Source of the DNA: an uncultured Lachnospiraceae bacterium
Lineage (GTDB): Bacteria; Bacillota; Clostridia; Lachnospirales; Lachnospiraceae
Reading direction: 5' to 3'
Assembly (NCBI GenBank): GCA_949840465.1
Contig: CATKXE010000001.1
Location: 45,330 to 109,329, forward strand
Length of the DNA stretch: 64,000 nt
The notes below the pieces were generated by a model, which saw only the letters and a program-made list of their open reading frames with translations, did no database searches and was not told where the DNA came from. The translations under genes were made by a program, and so were the position numbers. The first letter of the stretch is position 1; the number at the start of each line of letters is the position of its first letter. Positions 25,660 to 34,957 of the stretch are shown one piece after another.

Positions 25660-26841
25660 CTATTGAATCTGTATCACCTCTGCAGTCTCTACTGCGTTCC
25701 TCACCAGTTCCTCCATCTTTTCCCTCAGATTCCATTCCGATTTTTCAATCCGCCCCAGATCAGGCCTTGTCACAGGATGCTTCGCTACAAAGATTGTACA
25801 GCAGTCCTCAAAGGGCTGGATCGAGGTCTCGTAGGTATTGATCTTCTGTGAAATCTCCACGATCTCCCGCTTGTCAAACCCGATCAGCGGGCGGTACACC
25901 GGAAGGGTACACACCGCATTGGTAGCCGCTAAGCTCTGCATGGTCTGGCTCGCGACCTGCCCGATGCTCTCCCCGGTGATCAGCCCTAAACAGCCGTCTT
26001 TTTTTGCAAACTGCTCTGCGATCATCATCATATATCGGCGCATAATAATGGTCAGCTCTTCATGGGGGCACTTCTCATAAATGTAAAGCTGGATATCCGT
26101 AAAATTCACCACGTACAGCCTGATGGGGCCTGCATAAGACGCCACCTGCCTCGCTAAGTCCACCACCTTCTCTTTCGCCCGCTCACTGGTATAGGGAGGC
26201 GCGTGGAAATAAGTTGCCATAAGCTCCACCCCTCGTTTGGCGATCATATAACCGGCAACCGGACTGTCAATCCCGCCGGAAAGCAGAAGCATGGCGCTCC
26301 CGTTGGTGCCCACCGGCATGCCGCCGGGGCCGGGGATGATCTCGGAATATATATAAATTTCTTCCCGGACTTCCACATTCAAAAGGATTTCCGGTGTATG
26401 CACATCCACCTTCATCTCCGGGAATGCCTCTAAAACCGCTTCCCCCAACGCACAGTTAATCTCCATGGAATTTAAGGGATAGCGCTTGTTGCTCCTGCGC
26501 GCTTCTACCTTAAATGTCTGGTTCTTTTGGGGATACCGCGCTTCCACATATGCCACGATATCCTGTTTCAGCTGTTCAAATCCTGTATTTTCAAGGCGCA
26601 CCACCGGACAGATTCCCACAATGCCGAATACGCGGCTCAATCCTTCCACGGTATCTTCGTAATCATAATCCCCCTCGCAGTCCACATAGATTCTCCCATG
26701 TGTCTTACGGACCGTGAAATTTCCGTCCACATCTCTCAGGGCATACCGGATCCGGCGCACAAGCGCATCCTCAAACATATATCGGTTTTTTCCTTTGATT
26801 CCGATCTCTCCGTACTTAATTAAAAATGAATGAAACTTCAT
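25660..26841 (-). CDS. thiI: tRNA 4-thiouridine synthetase
   Basis: This 393-residue enzyme adenylates U8 of tRNA and inserts sulfur. It has an N-terminal ferredoxin-like/THUMP region and the PP-loop SGGIDSPVAGYMIAKRG, with GLITGESIGQVASQT following. There is no C-terminal rhodanese domain, as usual in Firmicutes, so sulfur should come directly from the cysteine desulfurase encoded just upstream. The ATG has AAGGAGAACG. It is part of the minus-strand block nifS-thiI. Confidence 0.95.
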   Translation of the reverse strand: MKFHSFLIKYGEIGIKGKNRYMFEDALVRRIRYALRDVDGNFTVRKTHGRIYVDCEGDYDYEDTVEGLSRVFGIVGICPVVRLENTGFEQLKQDIVAYVEARYPQKNQTFKVEARRSNKRYPLNSMEINCALGEAVLEAFPEMKVDVHTPEILLNVEVREEIYIYSEIIPGPGGMPVGTNGSAMLLLSGGIDSPVAGYMIAKRGVELMATYFHAPPYTSERAKEKVVDLARQVASYAGPIRLYVVNFTDIQLYIYEKCPHEELTIIMRRYMMMIAEQFAKKDGCLGLITGESIGQVASQTMQSLAATNAVCTLPVYRPLIGFDKREIVEISQKINTYETSIQPFEDCCTIFVAKHPVTRPDLGRIEKSEWNLREKMEELVRNAVETAEVIQIQ

Positions 26842-26941
26842 ATCGTTCTCCTTACTGCCGTCCCTCCTGGAACGGACATTTCCCTGCAGATTACAGCGAA
26901 CGGCTCAACGAGCCGCTCCCCTTGTGTATACCGCAGGCTGT

Positions 26942-28099
26942 TTAGTGTCTTGTATATCTGCGCAGCATTGGCACGCAATGATATAATGTTTCCAATGTGT
27001 AGTCAATTTCCTCTTTTGTGGTAAACTCCGACATACTGAAACGAAGCGTCGCATCCAAATACTCTCTGGCGGCCCCGATTCCTTTGAGCACGCCGCTCAC
27101 TGCCGGATGGTTGGAAGCGCAGGCCGATCCTGAAGACACAGAAATCCCCTGCTCCTCCAGCGCATGGAGCAGGACTTCGCTGCGGATTCCCGCAAACCCC
27201 ACGCTGATAATATGGGGCGCGCTGTTCTCATCCGTCAGACCGTGGATCCTGGTATTTTCAATCTGTGTAACGCCTGCCAAAAACTGCTCTTTCAGTTCCC
27301 GCATCAGGGCCACCTTCATCTCCAGATCCTGATAGATCATTCGGGAGGCCAGGCCAAGCCCTGCGATCCCCGGCACATTCTCCGTGCCGGAACGGATATT
27401 TTTCTGCTGCTCCCCGCCGTACACAATGGGACGGATCTTCACCCTGTCGCTGATATAGAGGAAGCCCACGCCCTTGGGTCCGTGGATTTTATGCCCGCTC
27501 GCAGAAAGCAGATCCACCCCAAGGCGTTTCGGATAGATCCGGTATTTTCCAAATCCCTGCACTGCATCGGAGTGGAACAGGATCCGTGAGCTGTAGCTTT
27601 TTACAATCTGCGCCGCCCGCTCAATGGGCTGCACAGAACCCACTTCATTATTCACATACATAAGGGAGACAAGGATGGTCTCCTTACAGAGCGCCTCCTT
27701 CAATGCATCCAGCTTCACCTGCCCGTTTAAATCAACCGGAAGATAGGTTACCCGAAATCCTTCCTCCTCTTCCAGATGCCGCATGGTATTGAGGATCGCC
27801 GGATGTTCAATAGCCGAAGTGATCAGATGGTTGCCCATCCTGCGCATAGCCCTGGCCGTACCGATCAATGCCAGATTGTCGCTTTCTGTTCCCCCGGATG
27901 TAAATACAATTTCCTTTGCATTCACCTTCAGTATTCTCGCAAGAGCCTCTTTTGCCTCTTTCACATAATGCTCCGCCTCCACGCCTTTACGGTGCATGGA
28001 GGAAGGGTTCCCATAATCCCTGCACATCACTTTATAAACCAGTTCGCCGACCTCCGGGTAGCACCGGGTAGTCGCCGAATTATCCAAATATACTTCCAT
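26942..28099 (-). CDS. Cysteine desulfurase, NifS/IscS class
   Basis: This PLP enzyme of 385 residues removes sulfur from cysteine as an enzyme-bound persulfide. It shows DNSATTRCYPEV at the start, the substrate-binding SGGTESDNLALIG, the PLP lysine in SASGHKIHGPKG and the persulfide cysteine in SSGSACASNH. The next gene is thiI, so it likely supplies sulfur for 4-thiouridine, as NifZ does in Bacillus. No scaffold gene (iscU) is present. The ATG follows AAAAGGAAAG. Confidence 0.94.
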   Translation of the reverse strand: MEVYLDNSATTRCYPEVGELVYKVMCRDYGNPSSMHRKGVEAEHYVKEAKEALARILKVNAKEIVFTSGGTESDNLALIGTARAMRRMGNHLITSAIEHPAILNTMRHLEEEEGFRVTYLPVDLNGQVKLDALKEALCKETILVSLMYVNNEVGSVQPIERAAQIVKSYSSRILFHSDAVQGFGKYRIYPKRLGVDLLSASGHKIHGPKGVGFLYISDRVKIRPIVYGGEQQKNIRSGTENVPGIAGLGLASRMIYQDLEMKVALMRELKEQFLAGVTQIENTRIHGLTDENSAPHIISVGFAGIRSEVLLHALEEQGISVSSGSACASNHPAVSGVLKGIGAAREYLDATLRFSMSEFTTKEEIDYTLETLYHCVPMLRRYTRH

Positions 28100-28144
28100 G
28101 ACGTCTTTCCTTTTTTATTTCTTACTATATAAATTATGTGGGGG

Positions 28145-28873
28145 TCATTCTAAGTGATACAGCAAGATTGACAAAATCACAAGTCCCGCCGTTTCAGTGC
28201 GTAAAATCCGTTTTCCCAACGTAATCGGGACGGCGCCCTTTGACACCGCCTGCTCCACCTCCGACTCCTCAAAACCGCCCTCCGGCCCGATGAAAATGCC
28301 CACGGACTGCCCGGGCAGAATCTGTTCCACTGCCTGCCTGGTATCCTCCATCCTTTCTGCTCTTTCATAGGGAATTAACAGCACATCCAGCTCCCCGGCG
28401 CTTAAAAGAGCCTGGCCAAACGACCGCACTCCATGGACTTGCGGAATCCTGCTGCGGCCGCATTGCTTTGCGGAGGCCCTGGCGATCTCGTTCCAGCGCG
28501 CCGTCTTTTTTTCCGCCTTTTTTGCATCCAGCCTGACCACAGTCCTGCAGGTGGACACCGGAAAAATATCGCTTGCCCCCAGCTCCGTAGCCTTCTGGAT
28601 CACCAGTTCCATCTTGTCCCCCTTGGGGATTCCCTGGAACAGGCAGATCCTTGACGGCAGCTCCCGTCCTTCTTTAAAGAGATCCAGAATCCGAAACTGC
28701 ATCGGTTCTGTCGATTCCAGAATGCTTAAATACTGCATGAGCGTCCCGTCGCTGAACACAGCCTGTTCTCCCTGCTTCATGCGAAGCACATTTTTAATGT
28801 GGTTTACATCCGCGCCGTCCACACGGATGACGCCGTCCTTTATCTGCGAGGGTTCTATAAAAAAATGATGCAT
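28145..28873 (-). CDS. rsmE: 16S rRNA (uracil1498-N3)-methyltransferase
   Basis: This 242-residue SPOUT-class methyltransferase has a PUA-like N-terminus and the knot motifs VQKATELGASDIFPV and IGPEGGFEESEVE. Near the C-terminus LGKRILRTETAGLVILSIL is the family signature. It lies between prmA and the cysteine desulfurase gene in the same direction, an order common in Clostridia. The ATG has CAGGAGATAAG. Confidence 0.95.
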   Translation of the reverse strand: MHHFFIEPSQIKDGVIRVDGADVNHIKNVLRMKQGEQAVFSDGTLMQYLSILESTEPMQFRILDLFKEGRELPSRICLFQGIPKGDKMELVIQKATELGASDIFPVSTCRTVVRLDAKKAEKKTARWNEIARASAKQCGRSRIPQVHGVRSFGQALLSAGELDVLLIPYERAERMEDTRQAVEQILPGQSVGIFIGPEGGFEESEVEQAVSKGAVPITLGKRILRTETAGLVILSILLYHLE

Positions 28874-28951
28874 CTCTTATCTCCTGCTGACTGTACAGCT
28901 TCCTTTCCCTGTCTGAAGCCTTTTTTCCAAAAATACCGTATGTTTCCCCTT

Positions 28952-29902
28952 TTACTTTCTCGCGGTGACAGACACCCATTCTCCCTGATATGTGACTTCC
29001 AGTATTTCCAGCCCCGCCTGCTTCACTGCCTCTGCCACAATCTGCTCCTTATCGTCAATGATGCCGCTGGTGATATAGATCCCGCCTTTTTTCATCTGCC
29101 CTGTGATGACAGGAGTCAGCTCCACAAGCACATCCGCCAGAATATTTGCCACAACGATATCATACTTTTCATACCCTGCACGTTCCTGCACCTTGCGGTC
29201 ATTGATTATATTTCCGATCATCACCTCATACCGGCTCTCTGGAATTGCGTTCACCGCCATATTTTCACGGGTCGCGTCAATGGCGCAGGGATCCAGGTCT
29301 GTCCCCACAGAATGTCCGGCTCCGAACTTCAATGCCAGCATCCCCAAAATTCCGCTCCCGCATCCCACATCGAGAACCTGAGCCTCTTTTGTTACATACT
29401 TCCGAAGCTGCCTGATGCACAGCTGGGTCGTCTCATGCATCCCGGTTCCAAAGGCCGTACCCGGGTCAATATGGATGATCATTTTGTCACTGTCCTCTGG
29501 TTTCACTTCCTCCCATGATGGGATGATTAGAATATCATCTACATAGAACTGATGAAAATACTGCTTCCAGTTATTGATCCAGTCCAGATCTTCGGTCTGG
29601 GACTCCTCGAAAGTACATTCTCCCAGATCCACATACGCAGACATCTCAGACAGTTCTTCACGCGCTTTCGACAGTATCTTTGCGGCATCCTCCTCTTCCC
29701 CGAGATAGAAACTGATATATGCCACCCCGTCGTCCACATCCGTCTCAGGAAGAATATCCACAAACATTCTCTCCTTATCCAAAGGGGTCAGAGGAATCCT
29801 GTCCTCTATTTCCACCCCCTGGACGCCTAAATCCATCAGCATGCTGCTCACAATATCTTCTGCTTCCGCCGTGGTTTTCAGGCGAAATTTATTCCATCTC
29901 AT
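28952..29902 (-). CDS. prmA: Ribosomal protein L11 methyltransferase
   Basis: This 316-residue SAM enzyme trimethylates ribosomal protein L11. It has an N-terminal L11-binding domain, PGTAFGTGMHETTQLC, the SAM motif DVGCGSGILGMLALKFGA and NILADVL. It is the first gene of the prmA-rsmE-nifS-thiI run and has a perfect AAAAAGGAGGG before the ATG. The N-terminal acidic stretch (residues 70-95) is a little longer than in Bacillus. Confidence 0.95.
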   Translation of the reverse strand: MRWNKFRLKTTAEAEDIVSSMLMDLGVQGVEIEDRIPLTPLDKERMFVDILPETDVDDGVAYISFYLGEEEDAAKILSKAREELSEMSAYVDLGECTFEESQTEDLDWINNWKQYFHQFYVDDILIIPSWEEVKPEDSDKMIIHIDPGTAFGTGMHETTQLCIRQLRKYVTKEAQVLDVGCGSGILGMLALKFGAGHSVGTDLDPCAIDATRENMAVNAIPESRYEVMIGNIINDRKVQERAGYEKYDIVVANILADVLVELTPVITGQMKKGGIYITSGIIDDKEQIVAEAVKQAGLEILEVTYQGEWVSVTARK

Positions 29903-30249
29903 AATGCCCTCCTTTTTGAAACGGGTATGTTCTTCGAAAATCTCTGGTCTTTTATACCAAAATAGTATATTCCACGAATCACAGGTTCGTCAACTGTTTT
30001 ATTCTTTTTCAGCGCTGCATCCCATCCGCCGCTTTGCATAATTTTAGTAATATGAATCTATTTTTCCAAATGTACACAAATATTCTGTTTTTTCCGTTGC
30101 AATCAGCGTCAATCTATATTACACTAAATTTGTTACCTGTGATATTCCGTGCAGCATCAAAGCCTGTTGGCCAGGATCTGTCACAGATCCCTACGCCGAT
30201 TCACGAATAGCACTCCACCCGCAGTACTTTTCAAGAGAGGAGTAAACAT
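29903..30249. other. 347-bp divergent intergenic region
   Basis: This region lies between divergent prmA and the small basic-tail gene. It is AT-rich. It holds a 17-bp palindrome, GGATCTG-TCA-CAGATCC (30174-30190), about 60 bp before the small gene, which may be an operator or a leader hairpin. A weak TATATT-like -10 is near 30115. No ORF is supported. Confidence 0.4.
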
Positions 30250-30588
30250 ATGGAACACAAAGAATTTATTGAACAGGTAGGGAAACTCATTTCAGACAAT
30301 CCTGCAAAATTTATCAAGCTCAGATCTATCTTTGATGAGATTATCGGAGACCGTACGCTGGACAGCTCCAAGGCCTTAAGCGACCGTGAGTTTGACAGGC
30401 TGCGCGACAGATTCCGGGATATCGATGTCCCTTTCAGCTGGTGTACTGATAAACAGGCCGTTTATCAGTTATACAAGGCTGTCAGCTATCACCGCACGCA
30501 GGCCAGAAAACGCGACGACTATACAGCCAGGAAGAATGCAAAGTCTGCGAAAAAAGGCCTGTTCGGCCTGTTTGGCGGAAAAAAATAA
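30250..30588 (+). CDS. Conserved-looking hypothetical protein with a basic tail
   Basis: This 112-residue protein is not one I recognise. Residues 1-80 are mostly predicted helical with alternating charges, and the last 30 residues are rich in Lys and Arg, ending in the glycine-phenylalanine motif KKGLFGLFGGKK. A GAGAGGAG site precedes the ATG, and the gene ends at a perfect terminator, which supports expression as a single unit. The tail suggests contact with nucleic acid or membrane, but this is only inference. There is no signal peptide. Confidence 0.7.
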   Translation: MEHKEFIEQVGKLISDNPAKFIKLRSIFDEIIGDRTLDSSKALSDREFDRLRDRFRDIDVPFSWCTDKQAVYQLYKAVSYHRTQARKRDDYTARKNAKSAKKGLFGLFGGKK

Positions 30589-30600
30589 ACGCTGTCGCTG

Positions 30601-30640
30601 TAAAACAGGCAGGAGCCAGTGACGGCTCCTGCCTGTTTTA
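30601..30640. terminator. Perfect bidirectional terminator
   Basis: A 17-bp perfect inverted repeat (30601-30617 and 30624-30640) with AAAA and TTTT at its outer ends lies between the convergent small gene and uxaC and can end both transcripts. Confidence 0.9.
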
Positions 30641-30654
30641 CGCACGCTTATCCC

Positions 30655-32058
30655 TTACAAAGAAAAACCAAAATAACGTACCGCATTATTATAAGAAATT
30701 CCTTTCACAATCTTCTCCAGAGTCTTATAGTCCTCCGGATATTCCCCGTTTTCTACCCAGCCGCCGATCAGAGCGCACATGATCCTGCGGAAATATTCGT
30801 GTCTGGTATAGGAAAGGAAACTTCTGGAATCCGTCAGCATACCGATGAAGTTGCCCAACAGCCCCAGACTTGCCAGAGATGTCATCTGCTCCTGCATCCC
30901 GGCCTTATGGTCATTGAACCACCAGGCGCTGCCCTGCTGGATTTTTCCCACGGCGCCGCAGCCCTGAAAGCATCCGATGATCGTCCCAATGGCTGCGTTA
31001 TCCACCGGATTCAGGGAATACAGGATGGTCTTTGGCAGTTCATCCGTCTTTGCCAGGGCATTGAGGTAATCCGCCATTTCGGAAGACGGCGCATAATTGT
31101 TGATACAGTCAATTCCGGCGTCCGGCCCCAGAGCATTAAAAATCTTTCCGTTATTATCGCGCCTGACGCCATAATGGAGCTGCATTACCCAGTTTTTCCT
31201 GTAATATTCCTTACCAAGGGCAACCATAAACGCGGTTTTAAAGAGCTTTTCCTCATCCTTTGTGACCGCTTTGCCGGACAATCTCTTCGCAAACACGGCT
31301 TCCACTTCCTCCTCGGATGCAGGCGCATACATCACATATTCCAGTCCATGGTCAGACACGCTGCAGCCGCAGGATGCGAAGAAATCCATCCTCTTTTTCA
31401 AAGCCTCGGTCAAAGCGGCAAAGCTATGAATCTTCACGCCCGACGCTTCACTTAGTTTATCCAGATATTCCAGATAATCCGGTTTCTCCAGATTCATAGC
31501 CCTGTCGGGCCGCCATGCAGGCAATACCTGTACAGAAAAGCTTTCATCCTCCGCAATCTTCTTATGCCATTCCAAAGAATCCACCGGATCGTCCGTGGTG
31601 CAGATTAATGTTACATTGGACGTCTCGATCATCCTGCGGGCGCTGAAACCTCCCTGCAGCTTTTCATTGCAGAGGTTCCATACTTCTTCTGCGCTCTCCC
31701 CGCTTAAATATCCTTCATAGCCAAAGAACCGTTTCAATTCCAGATGGCTCCAGTGATAAAGCGGGTTTCCGATCGCCATCTCCAAAGTCTCCGCCCACTT
31801 CTGGAATTTTTCCCTGTCCGTGGCGTCGCCGGTGATGTATGTTTCCTCCACGCCGTTAGAGCGCATCTGACGCCATTTATAATGATCCCCGCCCAGCCAT
31901 ACCTGGGTGATATTATCAAACTTCCTGTCCTCATAGATCTCCCGCGGGTCGATATGGCAATGATAGTCCAGCACAGGCATTACTTCTGCATATTCATGAT
32001 AAAGTTTGCGCGCCGTTTCCGTTGTCAGTAAAAAATCCTCGTCTAAAAATTTTCTCAT
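30655..32058 (-). CDS. uxaC: Glucuronate isomerase
   Basis: UxaC converts glucuronate to fructuronate (and galacturonate to tagaturonate). The 467-residue protein has the amidohydrolase-type metal motif DYHCHIDP (H33 and H35) and YSLNPVDN in the C-terminal half. I chose ATG 32058 (MRKFLDEDFLL), preceded by AGAGGA. The reading from 32079 would start with a poor site inside the end of uxuB. It is the last gene of the hexuronate operon, and its stop is next to the terminator at 30601. Confidence 0.95.
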   Translation of the reverse strand: MRKFLDEDFLLTTETARKLYHEYAEVMPVLDYHCHIDPREIYEDRKFDNITQVWLGGDHYKWRQMRSNGVEETYITGDATDREKFQKWAETLEMAIGNPLYHWSHLELKRFFGYEGYLSGESAEEVWNLCNEKLQGGFSARRMIETSNVTLICTTDDPVDSLEWHKKIAEDESFSVQVLPAWRPDRAMNLEKPDYLEYLDKLSEASGVKIHSFAALTEALKKRMDFFASCGCSVSDHGLEYVMYAPASEEEVEAVFAKRLSGKAVTKDEEKLFKTAFMVALGKEYYRKNWVMQLHYGVRRDNNGKIFNALGPDAGIDCINNYAPSSEMADYLNALAKTDELPKTILYSLNPVDNAAIGTIIGCFQGCGAVGKIQQGSAWWFNDHKAGMQEQMTSLASLGLLGNFIGMLTDSRSFLSYTRHEYFRRIMCALIGGWVENGEYPEDYKTLEKIVKGISYNNAVRYFGFSL

Positions 32059-32071
32059 TTCCCATTGTCCT

Positions 32072-33679
32072 CTACACATACTTTTTCAATGTCGCACGCA
32101 CTGCCCCCGGCTCCTGAATCATCTCGCCGAGATAAGACGCCACTGTTTCTGCCATGCCTGCGTCATACAGATTGACCCCAAAAATCTTTGTATTCTCCAA
32201 AACCGGCCTGAGCACCTCTGGATCCACCGTGCCTCCGAGCTTTAAGCCCGCCACATACGGGCATACCGTGTCCAGAAGCGGATCGGGGCTTAATTCAAAC
32301 TTCCCGCCCGCGTCATTGATCCCCATCAGATAGCGCAGCCATCCGGCGAACACCAATGGAATTAATTTCAAATCTTTTACATCCAATTCCGATGATGCCT
32401 GATACGCTTTGATCGTCTCTCCGAACCGGATGGCCAGCTTCTGTGAAGTATCCGTGGCGATCCGCTGAGGGGTGTCCGGCATAAACGGATTGGGGATACG
32501 CACTTTAAGCACCGTATCAATAAAATCCTTCGGATCCAGAATTCCCGGATTGATCACCACCGGAAGCCCTTCTTTATAGCCCACGGTCTCCACCAGTTTC
32601 ACCAGTTCCGCATCCTTCATCTCCTCAGAAATCTTCTCGTACCCCAGAATACAGCCAAATACAGCCAGGCAGGTATGCAGCGGATTGAGGCAGGTACATA
32701 CCTTCATTTTTTCCACCTTGTCCACGGTCTCACGCTCGGTAAACATCAGGCCGCCTTTTTCCAGCGGAGGCCTGCCGTTGGGGAATGCATCCTCAATGAC
32801 CAGATATTCACATTCCTCCGCATTCACAAAGGGCGCCACATAGGTGTGCCTGGAGGTGATCACAGGCTCTAATTCCTCCACTTTGTCCTTTTTCAGGATC
32901 TCCTCCACAGAAGCGTCCGGCCTTGGCGTGATCTTATCGATCATGCTCCATGGGAAAGAAACCTTTTTCTTATCATTCACATACGCTTGAAATCCTGCAT
33001 CCACCAGCCCGTTTTCTGTCCATTTCTCTGCAAATGCCTGAATTGCCGCATACAGCTTATCCCCGTTGTGGGAACAGTTGTCCATGCTGACCATGGCAAC
33101 AGGCTTCTCCCCTGCCTGAAAACGGGTATAGAGAAGAGACGCTACCTTTCCGATATAGCTCTTCGGTTTCTCTGGTCCTGCCGCAAAATCCGACATCACA
33201 TCCGGAATGGCCTCCCCTTTTCCGGTTACAAGGCTGTATCCCTTCTCTGTGATGGTGAAGCTGGCCATCTGCAGGGAATCCTTCTCAAAAATCTCTTTGA
33301 GACGGCCAAATTCCGCCTCATTCTCTGAATCCAGAATATGAGACTCCACCACGCTTCCGACCACCGTCTTCTCGATGCTGCCGTCCGCTTTCAGCGTTAC
33401 GGCGATCCCATAGTCGTCATGGGGGCGGTTCATTTTCTCAATGATCTCATAGTCGAACCCTTCCGCAACCACCAGGCCTCTATCCAGTACGCCTTCATTC
33501 AGAAGATTCTGTACCACGTTTGCCTGAAAGGCACGAAATATATTTCCGGCTCCAAAATGAATCCAAAACGGATTTTCTGCGGTAGCTGCCTTTACCTTGT
33601 CCCTGTCAAATTTCGGAAGCACAAATCCGGCCGCTTCCCAGGCATCCCTGTCTTTCAGGCCCTGTTCATTTAATTTCAT
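32072..33679 (-). CDS. uxuB: Fructuronate reductase (D-mannonate oxidoreductase)
   Basis: This 535-residue long-chain polyol dehydrogenase reduces fructuronate to mannonate with NADH. The nucleotide-binding FGAGNIFRAF near residue 42 and the polyol dehydrogenase core SMDNCSHNGDKL, with NPLHTCLAVFG later, are visible. The stop lies 13 bp before the uxaC start in the operon order uxuA-uxuB-uxaC. The ATG has AGGAAAGGATC. Annotation as mannitol dehydrogenase would fit the domain, but the neighbours decide for mannonate. Confidence 0.93.
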   Translation of the reverse strand: MKLNEQGLKDRDAWEAAGFVLPKFDRDKVKAATAENPFWIHFGAGNIFRAFQANVVQNLLNEGVLDRGLVVAEGFDYEIIEKMNRPHDDYGIAVTLKADGSIEKTVVGSVVESHILDSENEAEFGRLKEIFEKDSLQMASFTITEKGYSLVTGKGEAIPDVMSDFAAGPEKPKSYIGKVASLLYTRFQAGEKPVAMVSMDNCSHNGDKLYAAIQAFAEKWTENGLVDAGFQAYVNDKKKVSFPWSMIDKITPRPDASVEEILKKDKVEELEPVITSRHTYVAPFVNAEECEYLVIEDAFPNGRPPLEKGGLMFTERETVDKVEKMKVCTCLNPLHTCLAVFGCILGYEKISEEMKDAELVKLVETVGYKEGLPVVINPGILDPKDFIDTVLKVRIPNPFMPDTPQRIATDTSQKLAIRFGETIKAYQASSELDVKDLKLIPLVFAGWLRYLMGINDAGGKFELSPDPLLDTVCPYVAGLKLGGTVDPEVLRPVLENTKIFGVNLYDAGMAETVASYLGEMIQEPGAVRATLKKYV

Positions 33680-33788
33680 AAATCTGATCCTTTCCTGATT
33701 CTGTTTTTAAATACGCCGGCCGACATCCGTGCCCACGCCATACATAAGACCGCACGAGCCGGGCCGGCCGCATTTCTTTTTGTTCCTC

Positions 33789-34871
33789 TTATTTGCCGTC
33801 CAATTTGTCCAGCATATCCCAGATGCCCCACATATACATGATCCCCAGGGCGCGGTCATACAATCCATAGCCGGGGCGTACATTGCCCGGACCCTCGTCC
33901 CACAGATGCCTTCCATGGTCCGGACGGATATACCCGGTATAACCGCAGTCATGGTATGCCTTGATGATATCTAAGATTCCGGTCTCGCCGTCGCAGTCCC
34001 TGTGGCTGGCTTCGGAAAAGTCGCCGTTGGGGAAATGCCTGATATTGCGGATATGGGCGAAAGCAATACGGTCACAGTGCCTGCGCACGATCTCCGCCAC
34101 ATTGTTCTTCGGGTTCGCGTTCAGGCTCCCGGAGCAAAGCGTCAGGCAGTTATACGGATCGTCCACCAGTGAGAGGAAATAATCCACGGAATTTGCATCC
34201 ACCAAAAGCCTTGGCAGCCCGAAGATATCCCACGGCGGATCATCCATATGGATCGCCATCTTTATGTCACATTCATGGCACACCGGCATCAGCGCCTCCA
34301 GAAAATACTTCAAGTTCTCCCAGAGCTTTTCCTTGGTCACCGGCTTGTATGCCTCAAACAGTTCATCCAGCTTCGCCATACGCTCCGGCTCCCAGCCCGG
34401 GAACGTCAGGCCGTGCAGGTTATTCAGAATATAATCCGCCATCTCTTTCGGGTCGTCGTGGATCTTGCCTGTCTCATAGAACAGGGCGGTGGAACCGTCC
34501 CCCACCGGATGGAACAAATCTGTACGCGTCCAGTCAAACACCGGCATAAAGTTATAGCAGATCACCTTCACACCGAACTTTGACAGGTTGCGTATGGTCT
34601 GAATATAATTCTCTATATATCCGTCTCTGGTGGGCAGTCCGATCTTGATGTCGTCGTGGACATTCACAGACTCTACTACATCCATATTAAAACCATAAGG
34701 CTCTAATTGCTTCTGTACTTCCGCAATCTCCTCCACTTCCCAGATTTCGCCGGGCATCTTGTCATGGAGCGCCCAGACGATACTTGTCACCCCCGGGATC
34801 TGCTTGATATCCGACAATTTAATCTTATCATTGCCCTCGCCATACCAGCGAAAGCCCATCTGCATCTGCAT
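33789..34871 (-). CDS. uxuA: Mannonate dehydratase
   Basis: UxuA dehydrates mannonate to 2-keto-3-deoxygluconate. The 360-residue protein begins with MGFRWYG, has the family segments VWALHD, CYNFMPVFDWTR and MAIHMDDPP, and ends with the RPDHGRHLW motif. These carry the His/Asp/Cys metal ligands of the TIM-barrel enzyme. The ATG follows GGAGG by 5 bp. It is the first of the three uronate enzymes on this strand, downstream of the GH3 gene. No kdgK or kdgA is present in the window, so the product must be handled elsewhere. Confidence 0.95.
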   Translation of the reverse strand: MQMQMGFRWYGEGNDKIKLSDIKQIPGVTSIVWALHDKMPGEIWEVEEIAEVQKQLEPYGFNMDVVESVNVHDDIKIGLPTRDGYIENYIQTIRNLSKFGVKVICYNFMPVFDWTRTDLFHPVGDGSTALFYETGKIHDDPKEMADYILNNLHGLTFPGWEPERMAKLDELFEAYKPVTKEKLWENLKYFLEALMPVCHECDIKMAIHMDDPPWDIFGLPRLLVDANSVDYFLSLVDDPYNCLTLCSGSLNANPKNNVAEIVRRHCDRIAFAHIRNIRHFPNGDFSEASHRDCDGETGILDIIKAYHDCGYTGYIRPDHGRHLWDEGPGNVRPGYGLYDRALGIMYMWGIWDMLDKLDGK

Positions 34872-34957
34872 AAAAACCTCCTGTCTTCTTCCGGATCATT
34901 GCCGCCGCGCCTTCTTCCCTCTTGATACGACGGCTGTCTGATTCCCTTTTTTGTCTC

